From Acidimicrobiaceae bacterium (GTDB taxonomy: Bacteria; Actinomycetota; Acidimicrobiia; Acidimicrobiales; Ilumatobacteraceae): a DNA stretch of 5,594 nucleotides. Made by a program: the position numbers and the translations under genes. Each line of letters opens with the position of its first letter. The stretch's first letter is position 1. The notes under the pieces are model-generated. The model had not been told where the DNA came from. It saw only the letters and a program-made list of their open reading frames with translations, and did no database searches. The DNA is taken from the NCBI GenBank assembly GCA_003455715.1, contig DMQJ01000041.1, positions 1,177-6,770 of the forward strand, read 5' to 3'. Of this stretch, positions 1 to 5,594 are shown piece by piece.

Positions 1-1
1 C

Positions 2-214
2 ATCCTCGACCGCGAGCACAACCGCCACGTGGCTTTCGGTGCGGGCATTCATCGCTGCGCCGGTTCCAACCTTGCTCGCATGGAGCTGCGCGTGGCCATC
101 GAGGAGTGGCTGCGGCAGATCCCCGAGTTCGAACTGGCCGACCCTTCCCAGGTCACCTGGGCGGGCGGTCAGGTGCGCGGGCCGCGCAACGTGCCCGTAC
201 GCTTCGGCGGATGA
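2..214 (+). CDS. Cytochrome P450, C-terminal fragment
   Basis: This is the 3' end of a cytochrome P450 heme-thiolate monooxygenase whose start lies left of the window; 70 codons are visible before the TGA at 212-214. The heme-binding loop is intact: FGAGIHRCAG fits the family pattern FGxGxHxCxG, and the Cys codon at 56-58 would give the axial thiolate ligand of the heme iron. The following helix (SNLARMELRVAIEEWLRQIPEFEL) and the end (RGPRNVPVRF) are typical of soluble bacterial class I P450s, which take electrons from a ferredoxin and its reductase. Substrate cannot be judged because the I-helix and the recognition sites are missing. The stop overlaps the start of the downstream ribonuclease by ATGA (211-214), so the two are probably cotranscribed. 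The family call is secure; the subfamily is unknown. Confidence 0.95.
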   Translation: MLDREHNRHVAFGAGIHRCAGSNLARMELRVAIEEWLRQIPEFELADPSQVTWAGGQVRGPRNVPVRFGG

Positions 215-1593
215 GACACCTCCGCGACGCTGTCCACGCCCTCGACCCAGGGCTGGCGGCGATCCGCGGTCAGTTCCAAGTGCCCGACGGCTTTTCGCCG
301 GAGGTGACGGAGGCCGCTGCTGCAGCAGCGCGTCGACGGCTCACCGATCATGTCGATCTCACCGCTGTACCGTTCCTCACGCTCGACCCGGCAAGCAGTA
401 CCGACCTCGATCAGGCGTTGCACATCGAACGCGTCGGCACCGACTTGTTGCTGCACTACGCCATCGCCGATGTGGGCTGGTTCGTCGACCATGACGGCCC
501 GCTGGATCGGGAGGCCTGGCGGCGGGGCACCACCTTCTACCTGCCCGATGCCAAGGCGCCCCTGTACCCGCCGGCGCTTGCCGAAGCTGCTGCCAGCCTG
601 TTGCCCGACGGGCCGCGCCCGGCGGTGGTGTTTCACGTTCGCCTCGACGCCGAGGGCAACGCCCGCCTCGATGGCGCAACCAGAGCGGTCATCCGCAGCC
701 GGGCCAAGTTGGCGTACGACGCCGTCACCGAGGCCGACCTGCCCGAGCCGTTCGGTGAGTTCGCTCGTCGGGTCTCTGCCGCCGAATCAGCGCGTGGGGC
801 CGCCAAGATCGATCCGCCCGAGCAGTTGGTGGAACGCGCCGAGGGTGGCTACCGGCTGGCGTTCCGGCCACGCCTGTGGAGCGAAACGGCCAACGCCGCG
901 CTCTCGCTGGCCTGCAACCTGGCCGTGGCCGACGCGTTGCAGGCGGCAGGCACTGGCCTGTTCCGGGTGATGGACGCACCGGAAGGCAAGGCGTTGCGTC
1001 GGCTTCGGCACACTGCTCAGGCATTCGGGTTGCAGTGGCCGACGGAGACCTCCCTCGACGCCTTCGGGCGCACGCTCGACCCCACCCAGCCAAGCGATGC
1101 TGCGTTCATGATGGCGGTGCGTCGGGCGGGCGGTGGTGCCAGCTATGTGCCCTACCGCGAGGGTGTTCGCCCGTGGCACGCGGCGATGGCGGCAACGTAC
1201 GCGCACGCAACGGCGCCGCTTCGCCGACTGGCCGACCGCTACGTGGTGCAGGCAGCGCTGGCCGTCGCCAACGGGCGCGAGGTTGCCCCCGAGGTGTCGG
1301 AGGCGTTCGCCCGCCTGCCCGAGGTGATGGAGCGTGCCGACACGCTCGCCTCGCGAATCGAACGGGCGGTCGTCGACCTCGCCGAGGCAGTGATGCTGCA
1401 CGGCCACGAAGGCTCGGTGCATCGCGCAGTGGTGGTCGACGACAACGAGGAGGTGTCGCGCATTCAGCTGTGCGACCTCGCAGTGGTGGCCAACCTCAAG
1501 GCCCGCGGCGTGCAGCCAGGCGACGAGGTGCGGGTGCGGCTCGTCTCGGCCGACCCGACTCGCCGTGAAGTGAAGTTCGAGCGCGTCGCCTGA
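211..1593 (+). CDS. RNB-domain (RNase II/R family) 3'-5' exoribonuclease, compact form
   Basis: Predicted processive 3'-5' exoribonuclease of 460 residues that would degrade RNA to nucleotides in the cytoplasm. The RNB catalytic domain spans about residues 45-390. Its metal-binding motif TLDPASSTDLDQAL places Asp59, Asp65 and Asp67 at three of the four acidic positions of E. coli RNase II (D201, D207, D209); the fourth (D210) is Gln68 here. Other family blocks are IADVGWFV (85-92), YLPDAKAPLYP (110-120) and AHATAPLRRLADRY (331-344), whose Arg pair matches the conserved Arg of the SPIRR motif. Residues ~398-460 look like a short OB/S1-type end. The protein is much shorter than E. coli RNase II (644 aa): there is no room for the two N-terminal cold-shock domains. 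It resembles the compact actinobacterial and Deinococcus types. The ATG at 211 is chosen because it forms ATGA with the P450 stop and the homologous region begins just after it; an in-frame ATG at 106 would overlap the P450 by 109 bases. No strong ribosome binding site is seen, which fits translational coupling. Confidence 0.93.
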   Translation: MRHLRDAVHALDPGLAAIRGQFQVPDGFSPEVTEAAAAAARRRLTDHVDLTAVPFLTLDPASSTDLDQALHIERVGTDLLLHYAIADVGWFVDHDGPLDREAWRRGTTFYLPDAKAPLYPPALAEAAASLLPDGPRPAVVFHVRLDAEGNARLDGATRAVIRSRAKLAYDAVTEADLPEPFGEFARRVSAAESARGAAKIDPPEQLVERAEGGYRLAFRPRLWSETANAALSLACNLAVADALQAAGTGLFRVMDAPEGKALRRLRHTAQAFGLQWPTETSLDAFGRTLDPTQPSDAAFMMAVRRAGGGASYVPYREGVRPWHAAMAATYAHATAPLRRLADRYVVQAALAVANGREVAPEVSEAFARLPEVMERADTLASRIERAVVDLAEAVMLHGHEGSVHRAVVVDDNEEVSRIQLCDLAVVANLKARGVQPGDEVRVRLVSADPTRREVKFERVA

Positions 1594-1617
1594 CCGGCCC
1601 GGGTGGAGGCAGGCGAC

Positions 1618-2115
1618 TCAGTCGAGTTCGTCGCCCAGTTCGGAGATGATGTCGCCGCGGTTGGCGTCCTCGCCCTCCTCGCCACCATCGTCGCTCGACG
1701 ACTCCGGATCTGCCCACGGATTGGACCCACCGGCGAGGACCTCGGCGAAGTCGCCCACCTTGCCGACTACTGCGTTGCCGAACTCGGCTGCGGTCTCGAC
1801 CATCTCCTCGGCTGTGTCGCCCACAGCGTTCGCGCCTGCGACGCCGATCTTCGTGACGCCGCTGGCGACGTCGACCACTCCGCCCCATACGCCCGTGGAG
1901 GCGTGCGTGGCCTCGGCGGTGATGTCGTCGTCGGGTACAGGCTCGGTATCGGTGTCGAATCCGGGCCGGGTCTCACGTTCATGGCGTGGCCGCTGGTCGG
2001 CGAACGGTCGCGACGGGCCACGTTCGACCACGTCATCGAAGTCGTCACGGAGTGGGCGGTTCGGTCGAGGTGTGCTCATGTGCACAGTCTGGCCGAGTCG
2101 GCTCGACACCCGCAT
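1618..2115 (-). CDS. Hypothetical small acidic protein with disordered ends
   Basis: I do not recognise this 165-residue protein. It has three parts. Residues ~1-70 are rich in Arg, Asp and Pro and look disordered. Residues ~74-130 are Gly/Ala/Val-rich with regularly spaced acidic residues (VWGGVVDVASGVTKIGVAGA onward), possibly amphipathic helices, without a clear membrane span or signal peptide. Residues ~136-165 form a strongly acidic tail (SSSDDGGEEGED, then an ISELGDELD end). G/C-rich third positions and a sensible amino-acid pattern support it as real on this strand. The start at 2115 has a GGGAG eight bases upstream. An alternative ATG at 2079 would give a 153-residue protein beginning MSTPRPNRPL, a natural-looking N-terminus but without an obvious ribosome binding site. 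It follows the dehydrogenase-like gene on the same strand after 45 bases, so it may be the last gene of that operon. It converges on the ribonuclease gene. Function unknown. Confidence 0.72.
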   Translation of the reverse strand: MRVSSRLGQTVHMSTPRPNRPLRDDFDDVVERGPSRPFADQRPRHERETRPGFDTDTEPVPDDDITAEATHASTGVWGGVVDVASGVTKIGVAGANAVGDTAEEMVETAAEFGNAVVGKVGDFAEVLAGGSNPWADPESSSDDGGEEGEDANRGDIISELGDELD

Positions 2116-2129
2116 CGGGAGAACTCCCG
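2116..2129 (-). promoter_or_regulatory. Inverted repeat and ribosome binding site before the small acidic protein
   Basis: CGGGAG-AA-CTCCCG is a perfect 6-bp inverted repeat directly abutting the ATG at 2115. On the minus strand it reads CGGGAGTTCTCCCG, so the GGGAG that best fits a Shine-Dalgarno sequence lies in the 5' arm, with eight bases to the start codon. In mRNA it could fold as a 5-bp stem with a GUUC tetraloop that hides part of the ribosome binding site. It might instead be a small operator, or the last hairpin of the operon. No run of U follows, so an intrinsic terminator is unlikely. The repeat is seen directly; its role is inferred. Confidence 0.4.
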
Positions 2130-2157
2130 AACCTGCGCGGGCAGCGTCCGGCTGTGC

Positions 2158-3411
2158 TCAGGCTGCGACCAACCGGTGCACGGTGCCGGTGGTGGACCCG
2201 ACGACGTAGATCTCGCCATCTGGTGCGGTGCGGATGGAGCTCACCGTGCCCGGTCGGCCGACATCGATGCGGTTGACGGTGGCCGGGTCGGTGCCGGCAT
2301 CGGTGGTAGCGGGGATCGCCCACACCTTGCCGCTGCACCAATCGCCGAAGACGTACCACCCGACCAGTGAGGGCAGCGATGAGCCGCGGTACACGACACC
2401 ACCTGTCACCGCGCAGCCGTCGTCGCCGTGGGCGTAGTAGTACGCGGGTTCCACATGGCCGTCGGCCGGTTGGTCGTCGTACACGCGGCGCGGGCCCTCC
2501 CACGCGCTCCAGCCGAAGCTCACACCGCGAATGGCCTCGCCGCCGTCGGTGGCCCGCACGACGTTCACTTCCTCCCATGTGGACTCACCGACATCGCCGA
2601 TCCACAAATCGCCGGTGGCAGGGTCGAAGCCGATGCGCCACGGGTTGCGCAGGCCATAGGCCCAGATCTCGGGCACCGCGCCGTCAGTGGCGACAAACGG
2701 GTTGTCGGCGGGCACGGTGTAGGGCCGACCGCCCGCGGGAAGCGGGTCGATGCGCAGAATCTTGCCCAACGGCACGGCCAGGTCGAGCGCTCGACGTTCG
2801 GGGTCGGGTGGGCCGGTGTTGTTGGTCTTGCCGCCCTCACCCGCAGCGATGTAGAGGTACCCGTCGGGGCCGAAGGCGAGGCCGCCGCCATTGTGGCTGA
2901 TCGACGGCTGGGCACGCACGAACACCTCGCGGGCCGTCGCCATGTCGAAGGTGCCGTCGGGTGCCAGCGCGTACTCGGCGAGCACCGTGGCGCCATCGGC
3001 CGACCGGGTGTAGGTGACGTAGGCGAGCGGCTGGGCCGGGTGGAACACCAACCCCAGCAGCCCCTGCTCGATGCCCTCGCTGGTGACCATGTCGCCGAGG
3101 TCGAGGGCAGTGAGCGCAGGGCCGGGCGCGCCGGCACCCTGGCTGGTCGTGTCGCCGATGGTGAACACCTGGCCGCTGCGCACTGCGACGTACGCCACCG
3201 CTGGGTCGCCGTGCCATGCGATGTCGACGGCGTCGGCGAATCCCTCGGCCACGAGCGTGAGCTGCACCATCTCGGCGGTGAGTGGGGGTGCCTGAGCAGC
3301 GGTCGATGTGTCGGCAGACCGCGGCGACCCGCCGCCACACCCAGCGATCAGCACCGCTGCAGCCGCGGCCACCGCAGCCACTCGACGGGGGGTGCGCCAT
3401 CGACGGGTCAT
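2158..3411 (-). CDS. Glucose/sorbosone dehydrogenase-like lipoprotein, downstream paralog
   Basis: Predicted exported six-bladed beta-propeller of the soluble glucose/sorbosone dehydrogenase family (Asd/YliI-like, potentially PQQ-dependent), 417 residues. The N-terminus has an Arg-rich n-region, an Ala/Val core (11-22) and a lipobox IAGC with Cys25 as the lipidation site, then a short ~20-residue tether. Family blocks are EGIEQGLLGLVFHP (112-125), SHNGGGLAFGPDGYLYIAAGEGG (172-194), YGLRNPWRIGFDP (252-264), IGDVGESTWEEVN (271-283) and GGVVYRG...GWYVFGDWCSG. By analogy with Acinetobacter soluble glucose dehydrogenase, His173 lines up with the catalytic base His144, and Arg255-Asn256 with Arg228-Asn229. 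Cys333 and Cys359 may form a disulfide. The usual GD after the LYI strand is GE here (Glu192). The ATG at 3411 is fixed by an ATGA overlap with the previous gene and by the signal peptide. The sugar or alcohol substrate and real PQQ binding are unproven. Confidence 0.92.
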   Translation of the reverse strand: MTRRWRTPRRVAAVAAAAAVLIAGCGGGSPRSADTSTAAQAPPLTAEMVQLTLVAEGFADAVDIAWHGDPAVAYVAVRSGQVFTIGDTTSQGAGAPGPALTALDLGDMVTSEGIEQGLLGLVFHPAQPLAYVTYTRSADGATVLAEYALAPDGTFDMATAREVFVRAQPSISHNGGGLAFGPDGYLYIAAGEGGKTNNTGPPDPERRALDLAVPLGKILRIDPLPAGGRPYTVPADNPFVATDGAVPEIWAYGLRNPWRIGFDPATGDLWIGDVGESTWEEVNVVRATDGGEAIRGVSFGWSAWEGPRRVYDDQPADGHVEPAYYYAHGDDGCAVTGGVVYRGSSLPSLVGWYVFGDWCSGKVWAIPATTDAGTDPATVNRIDVGRPGTVSSIRTAPDGEIYVVGSTTGTVHRLVAA

Positions 3412-4712
3412 GCGGCGATGAGGCGATAGACGCTGCCGTCGCCGTGAGCCAGCACGTACAACTCGTCGTTCGGCGCTGCCACGATGGCGCTCACGTTGGG
3501 CAGACGGCCGAGTTCGACGACGGTGACCGACCCCGGATCGCCCGCGGCGACATCGGACGGGATGGCCCACACGAGCCCGCTGCACCAGTCGGCGAACAGG
3601 TACCAGCCGCGCAGATCGGGCACCTCGTTGCCGCGGTACACCGCACCGCCGGAGACGGAACAGTCGCCGTTGCCGTGCGAGTACTCGTACACGGGCATCA
3701 ACACGTCGTCGGCCACCTGGTCGTCGTTGAAGCGGTGCGTGCCTTCCCACGCGCTCCAGCCGAAGTTGACCCCTCGGCCGGCGTCGGTGCCGTCGGTGGC
3801 TCGCGCCGCGGACACTTCCTCCCAGTCGCCTTGGCCGACGTCGCCGATCCACATGTCGCCGGTGGCCGAGTCGAACGAGAAGCGCCATGGGTTGCGCAGG
3901 CCGATGGCCCAAATCTCGGGGCGTGCGCCGTCGACCCCTACGTATGGGTTGTCGGCGGGCACGGCATAGGGGTCGGCCTCGCCGGGTGTGGGCTCGATGC
4001 GCAGCACCTTGCCGAGCAGGCTCGACAGGTCGAGCGCGGCGCGCTCGGGGTCGTTGGCCGCGCCGCCATCGCCGGTGGCGATGTAGAGGTAGCCGTCGGG
4101 GCCGACGAGCAGCGCGCCGCCGTTGTGGTTGCCGTACGGCTGGGCGATGGTGAGGATCACCTGCTCGTCGGTGAACGAACCGTCGTCGCCCACGGCGAAC
4201 GCAGCAATGACGGTGTCGCCCGACCCGTCGGTGTAGTTGACGTACGCGAGTGAGCCGTCGAGCGAGAACCGCAGACCCAGTAGGCCCTGCTCACCTTCGT
4301 TGGTGATGCGCCCCGAGATGTCGAGCACGGGGTCGCCGAGTGCGCCGTCGCGGAGTGGGTGGACGACGCCCACCTGGCTGACCACATAGGCCGTGTCGTC
4401 GCCGACGCGCCAGGCGATGTCGACGGGGCGCTCGATGCCGCTCACCACTTGCTGGTAGGTGACTCCGTTGGCCGTTGGGGTGCCGGTGGGCCCCGGCTCG
4501 AACACGGTGTCGGACGGCACGGTGTCGGACGGCACGGTGTCGGACGGCACGGTGTCGGGCAGGCCGGTGTCGCTCGTGCTGGGGGTGTCGGTGCCGGGCG
4601 CGGCGGGAGAGGATGCGGTGGTGGCCGACGTGTCGCTGCCGGCATCGTCGGTGCACGCTGCGGCGATAATGGCCAACGAGCACAGGCCCGCGATGGCGAT
4701 GCGGCGGCTCAT
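3408..4712 (-). CDS. Glucose/sorbosone dehydrogenase-like lipoprotein, upstream paralog with long tether
   Basis: A 434-residue paralog of the gene that follows it, and probably also an exported lipid-anchored beta-propeller. The signal peptide (SRRIAIAGLCSLAIIAAAC) ends in an acceptable lipobox AAAC with Cys20. Residues ~21-83 form a Ser/Thr/Asp/Pro-rich spacer containing four PSDTV-type repeats (51-70), about three times the tether length of the paralog. The catalytic domain (~84-434) contains NEGEQGLLGLRFS (138-150), GNHNGGALLVGPDGYLYIATGDGG (194-217; His196 as likely catalytic base), GLRNPWR (271-277; Arg273-Asn274), IGDVGQGDWEEVS and GGAVYRG...GWYLFADWCSG. Cys351 and Cys377 match the Cys pair of the paralog. 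Over the last propeller region (251-385) a hand alignment without gaps gives about two thirds identity with the paralog. The start at 4712 overlaps the thioesterase stop by ATGA, and its own stop overlaps the next start the same way. No Shine-Dalgarno is seen at either junction. The family is sure; substrate and PQQ use are not. Confidence 0.92.
   Translation of the reverse strand: MSRRIAIAGLCSLAIIAAACTDDAGSDTSATTASSPAAPGTDTPSTSDTGLPDTVPSDTVPSDTVPSDTVFEPGPTGTPTANGVTYQQVVSGIERPVDIAWRVGDDTAYVVSQVGVVHPLRDGALGDPVLDISGRITNEGEQGLLGLRFSLDGSLAYVNYTDGSGDTVIAAFAVGDDGSFTDEQVILTIAQPYGNHNGGALLVGPDGYLYIATGDGGAANDPERAALDLSSLLGKVLRIEPTPGEADPYAVPADNPYVGVDGARPEIWAIGLRNPWRFSFDSATGDMWIGDVGQGDWEEVSAARATDGTDAGRGVNFGWSAWEGTHRFNDDQVADDVLMPVYEYSHGNGDCSVSGGAVYRGNEVPDLRGWYLFADWCSGLVWAIPSDVAAGDPGSVTVVELGRLPNVSAIVAAPNDELYVLAHGDGSVYRLIAA
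4503..4558 (-). repeat. 15-bp tandem repeat in the lipoprotein tether
   Basis: A 15-bp unit, cggtgtcggacggca on the plus strand, occurs three times without a mismatch (4505-4549), flanked by partial copies, giving period-15 identity over 4503-4558 (about 3.7 copies). Read on the coding strand it gives the pentapeptide PSDTV, so copy-number change would keep the frame and only lengthen or shorten the tether between the lipidated Cys20 and the propeller domain. The perfect DNA identity, including third positions, suggests recent expansion by slippage. Confidence 0.93.
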
Positions 4713-5569
4713 CGCCGCACCAGCCGCACCAGGCCCTCCTGCACCACGCTGACGGCAAGTGAACCGTCGCGGGTGAAGATGGCGCCACCAGCCAGGCCTC
4801 TGCTGGCACCGGTGGAAATGGAGTGCTGGTCGTAGAGCAGCCAGTCGTCGGCGCGGAAGGGTCGGTGGAACCACATGGCGTGGTCGAGGCTGGCCATCTG
4901 CATACCAGGTGTTTCCCAACTCATGCCCAGGGGCAGCACCGTGGTGTCGAGCAGCGTCATGTCGCTGGCGTAGGTGACGATGCAGGCATGGAGAGTGGGG
5001 TCGTCGGGCAAGGTGCCATCGGCGCGCATCCACACCTGCTGCCCCTCGGCCGGGTTGCCCTGGCGGCTGAACGGGTCGCCGTCGACATGGCGGAGATCGA
5101 TCGGGCGGGGCCGGTCGTACCAGTCGCCCATCTTCTCCTTGTAGGGGGCCATGCGGGTCTTGAAGTCGGGCAGGGTCTCCGGGTCGGGTACGCCCGCAGG
5201 CATCTGCACCTGGTGGTCGAGCCCTGGCTCACTCACGTGGAAGCTGGCCTGCAGGTTGAAGATGGCTCGCCCGTGCTGGATCGCCACTACGCGGCGGGTG
5301 GTGAAGCTCTTGCCGTCGCGAATGCGGTCGACCTCGTAGAGGATGGGCACGGTCGGGTCGCCTGGGCGCAGGAAGTAGGCGTGCAGCGAATGCACCAGCC
5401 GCCCGGCCTCCACCGTGCGGGTGGCGGCGACGAGTGCCTGGCCGGCCACCTGGCCACCGAACACTCGTTGGCGGTTTTCGTCGGGGGAGACGCCGCGGAA
5501 GATGTTGACCTCGATGTTCTCGAGGTCGAGGAGGGCGACGAGGTCGTCGAGGGCGGTGGAGGTACTCAT
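4709..5569 (-). CDS. tesB: Acyl-CoA thioesterase II (TesB family)
   Basis: Cytoplasmic double-hotdog thioesterase of 286 residues, the same length as E. coli TesB, that hydrolyses medium- and long-chain acyl-CoA to free fatty acid and CoA. The N-terminal hotdog contains FRGVSPDENRQRVFGGQVAGQAL (24-46) and LHAYFLRPGD (62-71). The C-terminal hotdog has TYASDMTLL (199-207), MQMASLDHAMWFHRPF (223-238) and SVVQEGL (274-280). The catalytic positions of E. coli TesB (Asp204, Thr228, Gln278) correspond to Asp203, Ser227 and Gln277; the Thr-to-Ser change keeps the hydroxyl. The start ATG at 5569 matches the E. coli N-terminus (LDDLVALLDLENIEVNIFRG against its LxxLLxLLxLExIExxxFRG pattern), although the frame stays open to the window edge. 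The stop overlaps the next gene by ATGA, making it the first fully visible gene of a tightly coupled operon. Its likely role is turnover of acyl-CoA from fatty-acid oxidation; no link to the two lipoproteins is obvious. Confidence 0.96.
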   Translation of the reverse strand: MSTSTALDDLVALLDLENIEVNIFRGVSPDENRQRVFGGQVAGQALVAATRTVEAGRLVHSLHAYFLRPGDPTVPILYEVDRIRDGKSFTTRRVVAIQHGRAIFNLQASFHVSEPGLDHQVQMPAGVPDPETLPDFKTRMAPYKEKMGDWYDRPRPIDLRHVDGDPFSRQGNPAEGQQVWMRADGTLPDDPTLHACIVTYASDMTLLDTTVLPLGMSWETPGMQMASLDHAMWFHRPFRADDWLLYDQHSISTGASRGLAGGAIFTRDGSLAVSVVQEGLVRLVRR

Positions 5570-5594
5570 GCGGCGCCCATTGTCGCAGGCGATC
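5566..5594 (-). CDS. Possible C-terminal end of an upstream gene
   Basis: On the minus strand a reading frame open from the window edge ends ...SPATMGAA with a TGA at 5568-5566, forming ATGA with the tesB start. This is the arrangement seen at the other junctions of the operon. Only nine full codons are visible and chance openness is easy in GC-rich DNA, so this is a suggestion. The alternative is that 5570-5594 is simply the leader of tesB. Confidence 0.22.

Noticed and set aside
106..210. Earlier ATG for the ribonuclease
   Set aside because: It would overlap the conserved end of the P450 by 109 bases and add residues with no family similarity.
1594..1617. Intrinsic terminator between the converging genes
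   Set aside because: The 24-base gap has a GC-rich patch but no convincing stem-loop and no T-run on either strand.
1603..2370. Plus-strand 255-codon frame after the ribonuclease
   Set aside because: It crosses the small acidic gene and the end of the propeller gene on the other strand; its composition is that of a shadow frame and no motif is recognised.
2428..3429. Long plus-strand open frame (333 codons) opposite the downstream propeller gene
   Set aside because: It is antisense to a gene with clear family motifs. A similar open frame appears opposite the paralog (3282-4253), as expected from mirrored codon bias in duplicated GC-rich genes.
3412..3912. N-terminal extension of the downstream propeller gene upstream of 3411
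   Set aside because: The extra frame is Arg/Gly-rich and lies wholly inside the upstream paralog. The lipoprotein signal peptide beginning at 3411 and the ATGA overlap fix the true start.
4503..4558. CRISPR-like repeat array
   Set aside because: The units are directly adjacent with no spacers and are in frame within a lipoprotein tether.
4713..5033. N-terminal extension of the upstream propeller gene into tesB
   Set aside because: It would overlap the conserved C-terminal hotdog of TesB in another frame. The signal peptide starts at 4712.

Overview
The window is GC-rich DNA with almost all codon third positions G or C. It is densely packed, with four-base ATGA start/stop overlaps between genes. 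Together with the protein types (a compact RNB ribonuclease lacking cold-shock domains, an actinobacterial-style cytochrome P450 C-terminus, a TesB with an ASLDHAMWFHRPF motif, and lipoproteins with Ser/Thr/Pro/Asp-rich tethers), this suggests an actinobacterium. Something near the Acidimicrobiia is possible. The assignment is inferred from style and not from a marker gene.

Layout. Plus strand: the last ~70 codons of a cytochrome P450 (2-214) run through an ATGA overlap into a complete 460-residue RNB-family exoribonuclease (211-1593). Minus strand, read right to left: a TesB-type acyl-CoA thioesterase II (5569-4709), then two tandem paralogous glucose/sorbosone dehydrogenase-like lipoproteins (4712-3408 and 3411-2158), each joined to the preceding gene by an ATGA overlap. 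After a 45-base gap comes a small acidic protein of unknown function (2115-1618), which converges on the ribonuclease gene with 24 bases between the two stop codons. A few codons of a further upstream gene may be present at the right edge. Apart from the two short gaps (1594-1617, 2116-2157) the window is coding. I see no RNA genes, insertion sequences, CRISPR arrays or clear rho-independent terminators. Promoters for both operons must lie outside the window or inside coding sequence.

How the genes work together. The thioesterase should act in the cytoplasm on acyl-CoA. The two dehydrogenase-like beta-propellers should be exported and lipid-anchored. No shared pathway is evident, so the strong translational coupling is the main sign of a link. 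The two lipoproteins are clearly products of a duplication, about two thirds identical over the C-terminal 135 residues. They differ mainly in the tether: the upstream copy has a ~60-residue spacer carrying a 15-bp tandem repeat, the downstream copy a ~20-residue one. I do not see strong evidence of an undescribed defence or mobile system. The points most worth a second look are the duplicated dehydrogenase pair with its repeat-bearing tether, the inverted repeat before the small acidic protein, and the coupling of a P450 to a compact RNase.
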